A stretch of 64,000 nt of DNA, from positions 62,001-126,000 of the forward strand of contig NZ_LT629959.1 of the NCBI RefSeq assembly GCF_900104605.1, given 5' to 3'. The notes under the pieces were generated by a model. The model saw nothing but the letters and a program-made list of their open reading frames with translations. It had not been told where the DNA came from and did no database searches. The DNA is from Tidjanibacter massiliensis (GTDB lineage: Bacteria > Bacteroidota > Bacteroidia > Bacteroidales > Rikenellaceae). Positions 1 to 8,451 of this stretch are shown here, in pieces. The position numbers were made by a program, and so were the translations under genes. The first letter of the stretch is position 1. The number at the start of each line of letters is the position of its first letter.

Positions 1-573
1 TTCCGACAGGTAGTAGTCGCGGTCGCCCATGCCGAGGCCGGACTGGTAGAGGGCGGGAATGTTCATGGTGCTGTTCTTCTCGTCGGCATCCACGAAGGTG
101 ACGAAATAGGGGAAGATGCCCTCGCGGTGCAGCGTGGCAATCATCGCCGCGAGTTCCTTGTCATTCTTGATGGCAGCAATCCGAGCCAGCTCCTCGCGTA
201 TCGGTTCGGCGCCCTGGGCGTTGAGCGTCACGCTGTCCATTCCCAACTGGTAGAGGGTGGTTATCTTCTGGGGTATCCCTCCCTGCGTCTGGTCCATGGA
301 GGCGGCCTCGTTCACTATCGTGCGTATCTGGTCGAGACTCGTATCGCCGAGCCGGTCGAAGATGCCGTAGCGCGAATACTGTGCCTGGAGCGGGTTGTTC
401 TTCATCCAGCCGCCGTTGGCGAACTGATAGAAGTCCGTGCCGGGTTTTACCGAGAGGTCCATGTTGGTCGGGTCGAGTGCCGGTACGGATGCGCTCTTTT
501 TCTCGTTGCCGCAGCCTGTCAGTCCGGCGATGCCGGCTATCAGCAGAGCGGATGCAATCATTGCTTTTCTCAT
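1..573 (-). CDS. M13 (neprilysin/PepO-like) metallopeptidase lipoprotein, N-terminal part
   Basis: Only the first 191 codons are in the window; the rest lies beyond the left edge. The protein starts MRKAMIASALLIAGIAGLTGC, a lipoprotein signal with a lipobox ending at Cys21, so it should be anchored in the cell envelope. Residues about 47-60 read DFYQFANGGWMKNN, the hallmark N-terminal motif of M13 peptidases, and the text towards the edge (SGLGMGDRDYYLSE) also fits the family. M13 enzymes are zinc peptidases that cut oligopeptides, but the HExxH zinc site is not visible here, so activity cannot be judged. A -7-like CAAAGGTA (complement TACCTTTG) lies at 614-621. The family call is strong; the substrate is unknown. 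Confidence 0.93.
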   Translation of the reverse strand, partial: MRKAMIASALLIAGIAGLTGCGNEKKSASVPALDPTNMDLSVKPGTDFYQFANGGWMKNNPLQAQYSRYGIFDRLGDTSLDQIRTIVNEAASMDQTQGGIPQKITTLYQLGMDSVTLNAQGAEPIREELARIAAIKNDKELAAMIATLHREGIFPYFVTFVDADEKNSTMNIPALYQSGLGMGDRDYYLSE

Positions 574-613
574 ATTTTAAACGTTTATCGATTTGTGTGT
601 TTCGCTTTTCACG

Positions 614-621
614 CAAAGGTA
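614..621 (-). promoter_or_regulatory. Candidate -7 element upstream of the M13 peptidase gene
   Basis: On the minus strand this reads TACCTTTG, matching the Bacteroidota -7 consensus TAnnTTTG, about 40 nt before the start codon. No clear TTTG lies 19-21 nt upstream, so support rests on the -7 box alone. Confidence 0.4.
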
Positions 622-702
622 GGCGAAAATGTGATAGATTGTTATTGCGCGGGTCCATATTTTGGCCTGCAGGGGCTTCGGAAGGGCATTTCGGGCGGCG
701 GA

Positions 703-2160
703 TTATTTCGGGCGGGCACCGAAATGGCCGTCGCTCTCCCGTCGGCGCGAATCGAGTTTGACGGCGACGAAAAAGAGGAGCGTGAAGGCAAACAGCGACG
801 ACCCGCCATAGCTGAAGAGCGGCAGGGGAATGCCTATCACGGGCATGAGGCCGATGGTCATGCCTACATTAACGAGTACGTGGAAAAGGAAGATGGAGGC
901 CACTCCGTAGCAATAGACCCGGCCGAACGCCTCCTGCTGTCTCTCTCCCATACGGATGAGACGCAGGATGAGCCAGCAGAAGAGCCCCAGTACGACGGCC
1001 GAGCCGACGAAGCCCCACTCCTCGCCCACGGTGCAGAAGATGAAGTCGGTGCTCTGTTCCGGAACGAAGTCGTATTTGGTCTGCGTTCCCTGCAGGTATC
1101 CTTTCCCGAAGAAACCTCCGGAGCCTATCGCTATTTTGGACTGATTGACATTGTATCCCCACTCCTGCGGGTCGCTTTCCACGCCGAGCAGGTTCAGGAT
1201 ACGTTTCTGCTGATGGAGCTGCATATGGTCGAAAACAGTGTCCACGACCTGGGTGAAGGCAACCGAACCGACGAACATTCCGATGCATATCAGAACGTTC
1301 TTCAGTTTCGCCCGCCAGGCATAGATGCCGACCGCAATGAGCGAGAGGCCCGCGGCGGCGAGCAGGCATCCGTAGAAGCCGGCCTCTCCCCGGGTGAGCA
1401 GGGCGGCCGCCAGATAGATGACGGCCGAGACGAGCGCCACGGCGGCCAGATACCGCACCTTGTCCCGCCATCCTCCGTTCATGAACCCTTCGATGAGGGT
1501 ACAGATAACGATGACCGCCGCGAGCAGCGTCGCAGGGTTCCAGAGGAAGGAGAAGACGAAGAGGAAGACCACCATCCCCAGTGCGACGTAAACCCACGAA
1601 TTGAAACCTTCGCGGTAGAAGACGATGAGAAAAGAGGCGAACACGATGGCCGAACCGGCGTCGTTCTGGAGCAGGATGACGGCCATGGGGGCCGCCAGCA
1701 GGAGCACTGCGAACAGCCGGCTCCGCCAGTCGGCCATGGAAAAGCTGTAGGAGCTCATGTAACGAGCGAGGGCGAGTGCCGTCGTAAATTTGGCGAACTC
1801 GGCGGGTTGCACGGAGAATCCGCCGAGGCGGAGCCACGATTTCGCGCCGTTGACCTCCGTGCCGATGAAGAGCGTTGCCAGCAGTACCGCGAGCATGAGG
1901 ATGTAGGAGGGGTAGGCGAGGATGTGGTAGTAGATTTCGTCAATCAGCATGATGACCACCGCTGCAAGTACGCTGACGCCCATCCATATCAACTGGGAAC
2001 CGTAACGGGAGTCCATGGAAAATCCTGCCCGGGCTGCATCGTCGAACACTGCGGCATAGATGTTCAGCCAGCCGAGGAGCATCAGCGAAAAGAATATCGC
2101 CACCGAACCCCAGTCGATGCCGTTGCGGGCCATGCGGTTGTTAGTGCTGCTGCCTGTCAT
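703..2160 (-). CDS. rodA: Rod-shape peptidoglycan glycosyltransferase RodA
   Basis: A SEDS-family (RodA/FtsW/SpoVE) polytopic membrane protein of 485 residues. It polymerises lipid II into glycan strands and works with the class B PBP2 encoded directly upstream. The sequence shows about ten hydrophobic segments, the FxxGxGWxxG-like stretch VNQSKIAIGSGGFFGKGYLQG, the STDFIFCTVGEEWGF block and the C-terminal PLPLFSYGGSS motif, all typical of RodA. It is longer than E. coli RodA (370 aa) because of an extended middle region, as in many Bacteroidota. Its start overlaps the end of the PBP2 gene by 20 nt, which suggests translational coupling. It is the last gene of the mre operon. Confidence 0.96.
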   Translation of the reverse strand: MTGSSTNNRMARNGIDWGSVAIFFSLMLLGWLNIYAAVFDDAARAGFSMDSRYGSQLIWMGVSVLAAVVIMLIDEIYYHILAYPSYILMLAVLLATLFIGTEVNGAKSWLRLGGFSVQPAEFAKFTTALALARYMSSYSFSMADWRSRLFAVLLLAAPMAVILLQNDAGSAIVFASFLIVFYREGFNSWVYVALGMVVFLFVFSFLWNPATLLAAVIVICTLIEGFMNGGWRDKVRYLAAVALVSAVIYLAAALLTRGEAGFYGCLLAAAGLSLIAVGIYAWRAKLKNVLICIGMFVGSVAFTQVVDTVFDHMQLHQQKRILNLLGVESDPQEWGYNVNQSKIAIGSGGFFGKGYLQGTQTKYDFVPEQSTDFIFCTVGEEWGFVGSAVVLGLFCWLILRLIRMGERQQEAFGRVYCYGVASIFLFHVLVNVGMTIGLMPVIGIPLPLFSYGGSSLFAFTLLFFVAVKLDSRRRESDGHFGARPK

Positions 2161-3958
2161 AGTAGGGATAGGATATGGTCGTGTTCTTCACGTACTCTTT
2201 GAGGGCCGGCCTCGATATGCTGTCGGTCAGGTATTGTTCCACGATGAGGCTCGCTATCGGAGCGGCAATCGTACCGCCGAAACCGCCGTTCTCCACATAG
2301 ACCGACACCGCTATTCGGGGATTGTCCATGGGAGCGAAGCAGAGGAACGTCGAGTGGTCTTCGCCGTGGGGATTCTGGGCCGTCCCCGTCTTGCCGCAGA
2401 TGTCCAGCCCCGGGACGTAGGCACGACGGCCCGTCCCGCCGTCCGCATGCACCGCGTCGTACATCCCTTTGACAATATGGTCGAAATGGCGGCTCTCCAC
2501 CTTCGTATAGTGTCTGTCGTAGAAGCGGGAGTCGACGGAGTCCCTTCCATCGATGTGTCTGACGATGTGCGGCGTGTAGTAGTAGCCCCGGTTGGCGAGT
2601 ATCGCCGCGAGGTTGGCCATCTGCAGCGGCGTGCAGCCGAGCTCTCCCTGTCCGATGGAGAGAGAGATGACCGTCAACGAGTTCCAGCTTCCGCGGTATA
2701 TCCTGTCGTAGGTCTCCCGTGTAGGAACGAATCCGGAAAGCTCTCCGGATAGGTCGCTGTCGAGACTGCGTCCGAAACCGAAACTCTCCACGTAGTCGTC
2801 CCACACTTCGAGGGCCTGTTTCGGGCTGTCGTAGCGGTTGTTGTCCAGCACGGCGCGGAACGCATAGCAGAAATAGGCGTTGCACGACATCTGAACCGCC
2901 TGCCGGAGGTTGACCGGCGAGTAGTGGTTGTGGCACTTCACGCCCTTGCCGATGGTGTATCCGCCGTGGCAGGGATATTTCCGGGAGGGGGTGACGACCC
3001 CTTCCTGCAGGGCGATGAGACCGTTGACGAGCTTGAATGTCGAGCCGGGCGGATAGCGCGACATGACGCCTCGGTTGAAAAGCGGCCGGCGCGGATTGGC
3101 GAGCAGTTTCATGTAATTGTTGCCCCGGTCGCGGCCGACCAGTTCGTCGGGGTCGTAGCCCGGACTGCTGACCATAACGAGAATTTCTCCCGTTGCAGGC
3201 TCTATGGCGATGATGCTGCCCACCTTGCCCTCCATCAACTCTTCGCCGAGTGCCTGCAGACGGGCATCGAGCGATGTGGTGATGGCCGTACCGGGTATCG
3301 CTTGCAGGTCGGCCGCGCCGTCCATGTATGGGCCCTTTTCGATGCCGTGCACGTCCACGATGCTTACTTTCATCCCCTTTTCGCCGCGCAGCACCTCTTC
3401 GTAGGTGCGTTCTATGCCCGACATGCCGCGATAATCGCCGGTCTGATAGTAATCGTCGCGGGCTATCGTCGCCGCGTCCACCTCGCTGATATAACCGAGC
3501 AGGTTGCCCGCCATCTTGCGTGGATAGGAGCGCATGGTCCGGTAGACGGTATAGAAACCGGAGAATTCTCCTTCGTCGAAAAGTAGTTTGGCCTCAAGGC
3601 TCATCTGTTTGACGATGACCGAGGGGCGGCGACGCGAGTATCGGGCGGCCTTGTCGAGCTCGGATTTCAGCTTTTCGGGCGTAACGCCCGCGATGCGGGC
3701 CAGGGCGAGCGTGTCGAACTCGCCTACATCGCGCGGAATGGCCATCAGGTCGTAGGAGGCTATGCTGCGTACGAGCAGTTCGCCGTTGCGGTCGTACACC
3801 TCGCCGCGTGGCGGGTGCTGCACCTCTTTCCGCAGCACGTTGTTCTGGGCGGCCCTTTTGTATGAATCGTCGAGTACCTGTATCTGGAAAAGACGCAGGA
3901 GCAGGATGGCGAAGGCCACGATAACGAATAAGGAGATTATTTTCGCCCTGCGGTTCAT
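2141..3958 (-). CDS. mrdA: Penicillin-binding protein 2 (peptidoglycan DD-transpeptidase)
   Basis: A class B PBP of 605 residues that cross-links peptidoglycan during elongation, the partner of RodA. It has one N-terminal membrane anchor (IISLFVIVAFAILLLRLFQIQV), a PBP dimerisation domain with HPPRGEVYDRNGELLV, and a C-terminal transpeptidase domain. Active-site motifs are visible: SxxK as STFK at Ser306, SxN as SCN at Ser358, and KTGT at Lys523. I chose the start at MNRRAKIISL (3958) because it directly precedes the anchor; an upstream in-frame start at 3991 would add 11 polar residues. It lies 79 nt after mreD and overlaps rodA by 20 nt. Confidence 0.96.
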   Translation of the reverse strand: MNRRAKIISLFVIVAFAILLLRLFQIQVLDDSYKRAAQNNVLRKEVQHPPRGEVYDRNGELLVRSIASYDLMAIPRDVGEFDTLALARIAGVTPEKLKSELDKAARYSRRRPSVIVKQMSLEAKLLFDEGEFSGFYTVYRTMRSYPRKMAGNLLGYISEVDAATIARDDYYQTGDYRGMSGIERTYEEVLRGEKGMKVSIVDVHGIEKGPYMDGAADLQAIPGTAITTSLDARLQALGEELMEGKVGSIIAIEPATGEILVMVSSPGYDPDELVGRDRGNNYMKLLANPRRPLFNRGVMSRYPPGSTFKLVNGLIALQEGVVTPSRKYPCHGGYTIGKGVKCHNHYSPVNLRQAVQMSCNAYFCYAFRAVLDNNRYDSPKQALEVWDDYVESFGFGRSLDSDLSGELSGFVPTRETYDRIYRGSWNSLTVISLSIGQGELGCTPLQMANLAAILANRGYYYTPHIVRHIDGRDSVDSRFYDRHYTKVESRHFDHIVKGMYDAVHADGGTGRRAYVPGLDICGKTGTAQNPHGEDHSTFLCFAPMDNPRIAVSVYVENGGFGGTIAAPIASLIVEQYLTDSISRPALKEYVKNTTISYPYYDRQQH

Positions 3959-4037
3959 CTGTTTTATTCTCTCTGTGCCGCTGCCGCGCACGGCATACGG
4001 TTTCTGATATTCTGTTCTCTTTCGTCCGGTTTCCGTA

Positions 4038-4562
4038 TCATGTCTGGGAGCCGTGCGACCTGCCGGTCGGCAGGAGGCTGGCGGCGAACCAGACCAGAAG
4101 CGTGGTCGTTACGGTGCTGCCTGCTATTCTCAGTAAAGTGAATCCGAAGTATTTGAAGGTCATCGCTTCGAAAAGAAAGAAGACCGTACAGTGTACGGCG
4201 AGGGTCGCCGCCGCATAACGCAGCCATTTCGTGCGTCCCGTGTTGAGCGGCAACGGCATGAAACCCTCCCGGGCCGCATCCTTGCCGACGGTCAGGCTGA
4301 ACAGTGCAGGGCGCAGGAATCCCGTAGCCGTGGCGGCTATGGTGTTGAGGCCGGCCATGCCCGACAGGAGATCGACCGACAAGCCGAGCGCGAAACTCAA
4401 TATCAATAGCAGTGCTCTGTCGATATTCGCCGGCAACAGGATGATGCATCCGGCATACACCAGCGGATAGAGGTACGGCGATACGGTCAGGTTGTCGAAC
4501 AGGAACACCTGCAGCAACACCGATACGATGAATATGAGTCCGTATTCCGCTATTTTGTGCAT
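4038..4562 (-). CDS. mreD: Rod-shape-determining protein MreD
   Basis: A small hydrophobic protein (174 aa) with five or six membrane segments. MreD proteins belong to the elongasome that links cytoplasmic MreB filaments to the periplasmic MreC and the wall-synthesis enzymes. The family diverges in sequence, so the call rests on size, topology (N-terminal GLIFIVSVLLQVFLFDNL, the FALGLSVDLLSGMAGLNTIAA segment typical of MreD) and position between mreC and mrdA. It starts 9 nt after the mreC stop. Confidence 0.93.
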   Translation of the reverse strand: MHKIAEYGLIFIVSVLLQVFLFDNLTVSPYLYPLVYAGCIILLPANIDRALLLILSFALGLSVDLLSGMAGLNTIAATATGFLRPALFSLTVGKDAAREGFMPLPLNTGRTKWLRYAAATLAVHCTVFFLFEAMTFKYFGFTLLRIAGSTVTTTLLVWFAASLLPTGRSHGSQT

Positions 4563-4571
4563 ACCCTTTCG

Positions 4572-5408
4572 TTATTTCTTTTTTTTGTCGGCATCGGAGA
4601 AGTGTTCTCCCGCGAGGGTTTCGAGCTCTTCGTAGTCTGTGTATTTCACGAGCAGCACGTCGGACAGTGCGTTCATCTTCGCGCCGAGCCGTATCTTTAT
4701 CACATGGTATATTCCGTCCGGCGATTCGCTCACGGAGGCTACCGTACCGATGAAACAGTCGGGCGGGAACCGCAGCGAATAGGCCGACAGTACCGTGTCT
4801 CCCCGTTTGACATCCGCGTAACGGGGGATGTCTACCATGGTCATCTCCCGCGGGTCGGTGCCGTCCCAATAGACCGAACCGAAATATTCGCTGCCCTTGA
4901 GGCGGCCACCTATGCTGAAACTGCCGTTGAGTACCGACATGCAGACTGCGTAATGGTCGGAGTGCCTGCGGACATAACCAGCGACGGCACCTTCCGGCGA
5001 CAATACCGCCATGTTCTCTTCGATGCCGTCGGCGGTACCTTTATCTATCACGAAAAAGTTGTCCTGCCGCGCGATGGAGTTGCTGACGACCTTTGCAGTT
5101 CCGAAGAGATATTTCATTCCGTCCGTCCGGGCGGCCAGTGTATCGCCTGCGGGTATGGCGGCATGTAGTCTGGTCTCGGCTTCGGCGAGGCGTTCGAGCA
5201 GCACGGCGTTTTCGCGCCGCAGCGAAAAGTAGTCTCCCGCCGAGGCGAAGAAGCCCTCTATTCCCCCGGTCACCCGTGCGGCGCCGGCGAGCAGCGTGGC
5301 GCGGGTATAGCTGGTCGAATTGGCGTAATAGCTTATCGCCCCTGCTTCGAGCAATACGAAGAGGAATACCGCATAGTACCGTTTGAAAAAGCGTACGAGC
5401 CTGTACAT
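4572..5408 (-). CDS. mreC: Rod-shape-determining protein MreC
   Basis: A 278-residue bitopic inner-membrane protein: an N-terminal anchor (AVFLFVLLEAGAISYYA), a coiled-coil-prone segment (about residues 50-85, YFSLRRENAVLLERLAEAET) and a periplasmic double beta-barrel domain with FVIDKGTADGIEENMAVLSPEGAVAGYV, the canonical MreC segment. It is a scaffold for the elongasome with MreB, MreD, PBP2 and RodA. It is second in the operon, 112 nt after mreB and 9 nt before mreD. A lysine-rich tail (DADKKKK) ends the protein. Confidence 0.96.
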   Translation of the reverse strand: MYRLVRFFKRYYAVFLFVLLEAGAISYYANSTSYTRATLLAGAARVTGGIEGFFASAGDYFSLRRENAVLLERLAEAETRLHAAIPAGDTLAARTDGMKYLFGTAKVVSNSIARQDNFFVIDKGTADGIEENMAVLSPEGAVAGYVRRHSDHYAVCMSVLNGSFSIGGRLKGSEYFGSVYWDGTDPREMTMVDIPRYADVKRGDTVLSAYSLRFPPDCFIGTVASVSESPDGIYHVIKIRLGAKMNALSDVLLVKYTDYEELETLAGEHFSDADKKKK

Positions 5409-5520
5409 CTTGGCCTGTTAAAGTGGCGCCTGCCGTTTCGGGAATGCGGCAGGCGTCGTGACTCTTCACTGGTGGAGTGTGGGGCGGCCGTGCCGTTTCC
5501 GTTCCGTCGGCCAGCGCCTG

Positions 5521-6540
5521 TCATTTCATGAGGAACGAGAACTGGTTGATGTTCTTCAGCGCGATTCCCGTACCGCGTACTACGGCGCGCAGCGGGTCTT
5601 CCGCGATGTTGAAATGGATGCCGTTCTTGGACGAGAAGCGTTTGTCGAGCCCCTTGATGAGGGCGCCGCCGCCGGCGAGGTAGATGCCGCTCTTCACGAT
5701 GTCGGCATAGAGTTCCGGCGGAACCATCTCCAAGACCTTCATGATGGCTGCGTCTATCTTGAGGAGCGATTTCTCCAGCGCGTAGGCTATCTCCGTGTAC
5801 GACAGGGTAACCGTCGTGGGGAGCGCCGTGAGGATGTTCGGGCCCGTTATCACGTAGTCGTCCGGAGCCTCTTCGAGTTCGGGTACGGCAGCGCCTATTG
5901 CCATCTTGATATTCTCCGCGGTGCGTTCGCCCACCCGGATGTTGTGCTGCTGGCGGATGTAGTTCTGGATTTCTTCGGTAAATACGTCTCCCGCCACGTC
6001 GATACTCTCGCTGCATACGATACCGCCCAGCGATATGCACGCTATCTCGGTCGTACCGCCGCCGATGTCGATGACCATGTGCCCTTCGGGTGCCTCCACG
6101 TTGAGGCCGGCACCGAGTGCGGCCGCCATCGGTTCGTATATCATGTACACCTCGCGGCCGCCGGCGTGTTCGGCCGATTCGCGGACGGTACGTATCTCTA
6201 CGTTGGTCGAACCCGACGGGATACAAATCACCATCCGCAGCGACGGGCTGAAGAGGTGGCCGCTCATCTTGACCTTTTTTATCATGCCCCGCAGCATCAG
6301 TTCGGCCGCATTGAAATCAGCTATCACTCCGTCTTTGAGCGGTCGGATAGTCCGTATGTTCTGGTGTGTCTTGCCGTGCATCTGCTGGGCCTGCTCGCCG
6401 ATGGCTACCACCTTGCCGGTGTGTATGTCCATGGCGATGATGGAGGGTTCGTCCACGACGACTTTGCCGTTATATAGAATAAGGGTATTGGCGGTTCCCA
6501 GGTCTATTGCCAACTCCTGTGTCAATGAAAATAGTCCCAT
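5521..6540 (-). CDS. mreB: Actin-like rod-shape protein MreB
   Basis: A 339-residue cytoskeletal ATPase of the actin/Hsp70 fold that forms membrane-bound filaments and positions wall synthesis. Phosphate-binding signatures are clear: AIDLGTANTLIL near the N-terminus, VIDIGGGTTEIA in the middle, and the C-terminal adenosine motif GIYLAGGGALIKGLD. The start MGLFSLTQELAIDLGTANT is the usual MreB N-terminus. It is the first gene of the mreBCD-mrdA-rodA operon; a -7-like TATATTTG sits upstream at 6610-6617. Confidence 0.98.
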   Translation of the reverse strand: MGLFSLTQELAIDLGTANTLILYNGKVVVDEPSIIAMDIHTGKVVAIGEQAQQMHGKTHQNIRTIRPLKDGVIADFNAAELMLRGMIKKVKMSGHLFSPSLRMVICIPSGSTNVEIRTVRESAEHAGGREVYMIYEPMAAALGAGLNVEAPEGHMVIDIGGGTTEIACISLGGIVCSESIDVAGDVFTEEIQNYIRQQHNIRVGERTAENIKMAIGAAVPELEEAPDDYVITGPNILTALPTTVTLSYTEIAYALEKSLLKIDAAIMKVLEMVPPELYADIVKSGIYLAGGGALIKGLDKRFSSKNGIHFNIAEDPLRAVVRGTGIALKNINQFSFLMK

Positions 6541-6609
6541 TTGTCCGGTCTTTGTATTGTATTCCCTGCCTGATTTTACCGATTGGCATCTGATTCCCCA
6601 ATCAATTTA

Positions 6610-6617
6610 CAAATATA
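6610..6617 (-). promoter_or_regulatory. Candidate -7 element of the mre operon
   Basis: The minus strand reads TATATTTG, an exact TAnnTTTG match, about 70 nt before the mreB start. A TTTG -33 element is not evident at 19 nt. Confidence 0.45.
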
Positions 6618-6718
6618 CTAATCTTTTTCTTTCACCGGGGCGCGAAATGCCGTAATCGCTGTCCGGTCGTTAAAATAGGCTGCGGATACCGGTCGGAACG
6701 GGGGCGTGGACGGGGAAT

Positions 6719-7246
6719 TTACAGGATGCCTTTTCCGCAGCGATACCAGGTCAGGGCAGCCCTTTCGAGCTCCTGCATGAAGACCTCCTTGCCATCGCAG
6801 TAGCCTTCGATATCGTCGGGAAACCGCCGGGCCAGGGACTTTTTCAGCTCTCCGTAGCGGTGTGCCGTCGCAGGGTGTGCGCGCAGATAATCCCTGACGG
6901 CGAGGTGTCGTTCGATGTCGCGGACATTGTTCCGGCCGAAGATGTGTACCTGGTGTGTCCTTTCGTCGCCGCCTTTGCGGTAGTAACGCCGGCCGGGAAT
7001 GCCGAATTCGCCCATGCATTCGTAACCCAGCACCTCGAACGAGGCGTCGAACCGGTCGATGGCCTCTATACTTCTGACCGTCGGCATGATGTCGATGACG
7101 GGTTTGGCCGCGAGGCCCGGTACGGATGTACTGCCGATGTGGTAGATGGCCACGAGTTCGTTGCCGAGAATGCGTGCAATCGTCGCCGCCTCATGTTCGT
7201 AGGCGGCCGGCCATTCGGGATTGTAGGGTACGACGCGGATGTTCAT
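6719..7246 (-). CDS. GrpB/UPF0157 family (nucleotidyltransferase-fold) protein
   Basis: A 175-residue protein of the GrpB (UPF0157) family, which has a nucleotidyltransferase-like fold of mostly unknown function. Family motifs are visible: VPYNPEWPAAYEHE at the N-terminus, the IYHIGSTSVPGLAAKPVIDIM block (the GSTSVPGLxxKPxID signature), the QVHIFGRNN motif and RDYLRAHPATAHRYGELKKSLA. It lies about 180 nt upstream of mreB on the same strand but looks independent of the shape operon. The biochemical role is not established. Confidence 0.92.
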   Translation of the reverse strand: MNIRVVPYNPEWPAAYEHEAATIARILGNELVAIYHIGSTSVPGLAAKPVIDIMPTVRSIEAIDRFDASFEVLGYECMGEFGIPGRRYYRKGGDERTHQVHIFGRNNVRDIERHLAVRDYLRAHPATAHRYGELKKSLARRFPDDIEGYCDGKEVFMQELERAALTWYRCGKGIL

Positions 7247-7431
7247 CTGAGTTCGTTCTGTGTCGGACGTATGTCCTCCGGCGGGCAGCCCTTTTTCGGC
7301 GGGTGCCGTGGACGGAGGTTGGTTGTAGAGGTAGCGGTTTTCGCGGAAGGTGTGCTGTTGTCCGAAATGCTCTCCGGTTTTGGGGAACTCCTTGTCCGAC
7401 GGTCGGCCGGAACGGCGGGTTGTAGCCGGGA

Positions 7432-8142
7432 TTACTGCCCCTCGTCTTCGAGGCAGGAGGCCAGCGCCGCTGCAAGCGCTTCATATCGGTTCGGGCGCGG
7501 CAGGTCGGGACAGACGATTTCTCCCGAGGGGGCGAGCAGAATGTATCGGGGTATCGTGATATTCCTGTTTTGATAGACCTTTTGGGTGATGTCTTCCAGC
7601 AGGGATTGACCGGCCCGGATGTGCCACCCGGCGAGCGCATGTTTTTCGACGGCCTTCGTCCATCTGTCGGCTGTCTCCGGTTTGTCTATCGAAATATATA
7701 CCAGTTGCAGGTTGTCGTACCGGGCGGTTATTTCGTGCAGTTGTTCGGTAAACCGGAACTGCTGTCGGCAGGGGATGCACCAGCTCGCCCAAAGGTCTAT
7801 CAGGCAGTAGCGGCCGCAGAGGCCGGGCAGCGAGACTATCTCGGCGAGGGTTTCGATTTCGTCCGTGACGTAACGGATTTCTCCGTCGTCTCGTGCGTGT
7901 TCCGTTGCTCGCCCTTTGCGCTGCCGTTCGAGCGAGGCGATGATGGCGGCGGATTCGGAACCGGGCGTCAGCGTGAATTCCCGGAGGGCATGGTGGAAAG
8001 GCTGGAACGCCCCGTCGACGGTGCCGAATAGTTTGATGGTCGTCTCCTTTTCGGCCGCGAGGAAGATGCGTGCCGGTTGGCCCTTGCATGTACCGGCTGC
8101 GAGAAGCAGCGCCAGGCAGGCAGCGAAGATTGATGTTCTCAT
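7432..8142 (-). CDS. TlpA/ResA-like periplasmic thiol-disulfide oxidoreductase
   Basis: A 236-residue exported thioredoxin-fold protein. The N-terminus [21 protein letters not shown] is a signal peptide, possibly a lipoprotein signal (AAGTC). A roughly 90-residue N-terminal region precedes a thioredoxin domain with [16 protein letters not shown]; the redox pair is Cys122 and Cys125 (WCIPC), as in TlpA/ResA proteins of Bacteroidota. The family reduces or swaps disulfides in envelope proteins, often for cytochrome c maturation or stress resistance. The cis-proline region ([12 protein letters not shown]) is also present. The specific partner is unknown. Confidence 0.9.
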   Translation of the reverse strand: MRTSIFAACLALLLAAGTCKGQPARIFLAAEKETTIKLFGTVDGAFQPFHHALREFTLTPGSESAAIIASLERQRKGRATEHARDDGEIRYVTDEIETLAEIVSLPGLCGRYCLIDLWASWCIPCRQQFRFTEQLHEITARYDNLQLVYISIDKPETADRWTKAVEKHALAGWHIRAGQSLLEDITQKVYQNRNITIPRYILLAPSGEIVCPDLPRPNRYEALAAALASCLEDEGQ

Positions 8143-8179
8143 AAGAAAACGGGCGGTGATACGTTTTGGTTACATGCTG

Positions 8180-8210
8180 CAAATGTATCCGTTCCGTTGT
8201 CGGAAAGCAA
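8180..8210 (-). promoter_or_regulatory. Promoter of the TlpA-like gene
   Basis: The minus strand reads TTGC, then 19 nt, then TACATTTG (8180-8187), close to the Bacteroidota TTTG-N19-TAnnTTTG pattern. It ends about 38 nt before the start codon. Confidence 0.55.
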
Positions 8211-8374
8211 CAGAATAGAGCGATATTTGTATTCTCCCGGGCGGGAATATCCGACATCTCGTGGATATTTGGTCCGATTGTGGCAAATAAACGTTAAATT
8301 GCAGTGCGTATGCCGGTCGTTTGCGGGAAGTGCGGGGCCGGGGCCCGTTTCCTGTCGGCGGCATCTGTTTTGCA

Positions 8375-8422
8375 CCGTCGTTCGGTCCGCATGGCCGCAG
8401 CGGCATGCGGACCGAACGACGG
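8375..8422 (+). promoter_or_regulatory. Perfect 19-bp hairpin in the leader of pgi
   Basis: CCGTCGTTCGGTCCGCATG (8375-8393) is repeated in perfect inverted form at 8404-8422 around a 10-nt loop. It ends 29 nt before the pgi start codon and is not followed by a U-run, so it looks more like a leader structure or protein site than an intrinsic terminator. It is the main structure in the 309-base divergent gap between the TlpA-like gene and pgi. Confidence 0.6.
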
Positions 8423-8451
8423 ATTGGAACGGACATGTAAAGAGTGATGAT

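Noticed and set aside
127-2202. Long open frame on the plus strand opposite rodA and PBP2
   Set aside because: It is antisense to two clear, conserved genes and its translation has no recognisable domain; long antisense frames are expected at this GC content.
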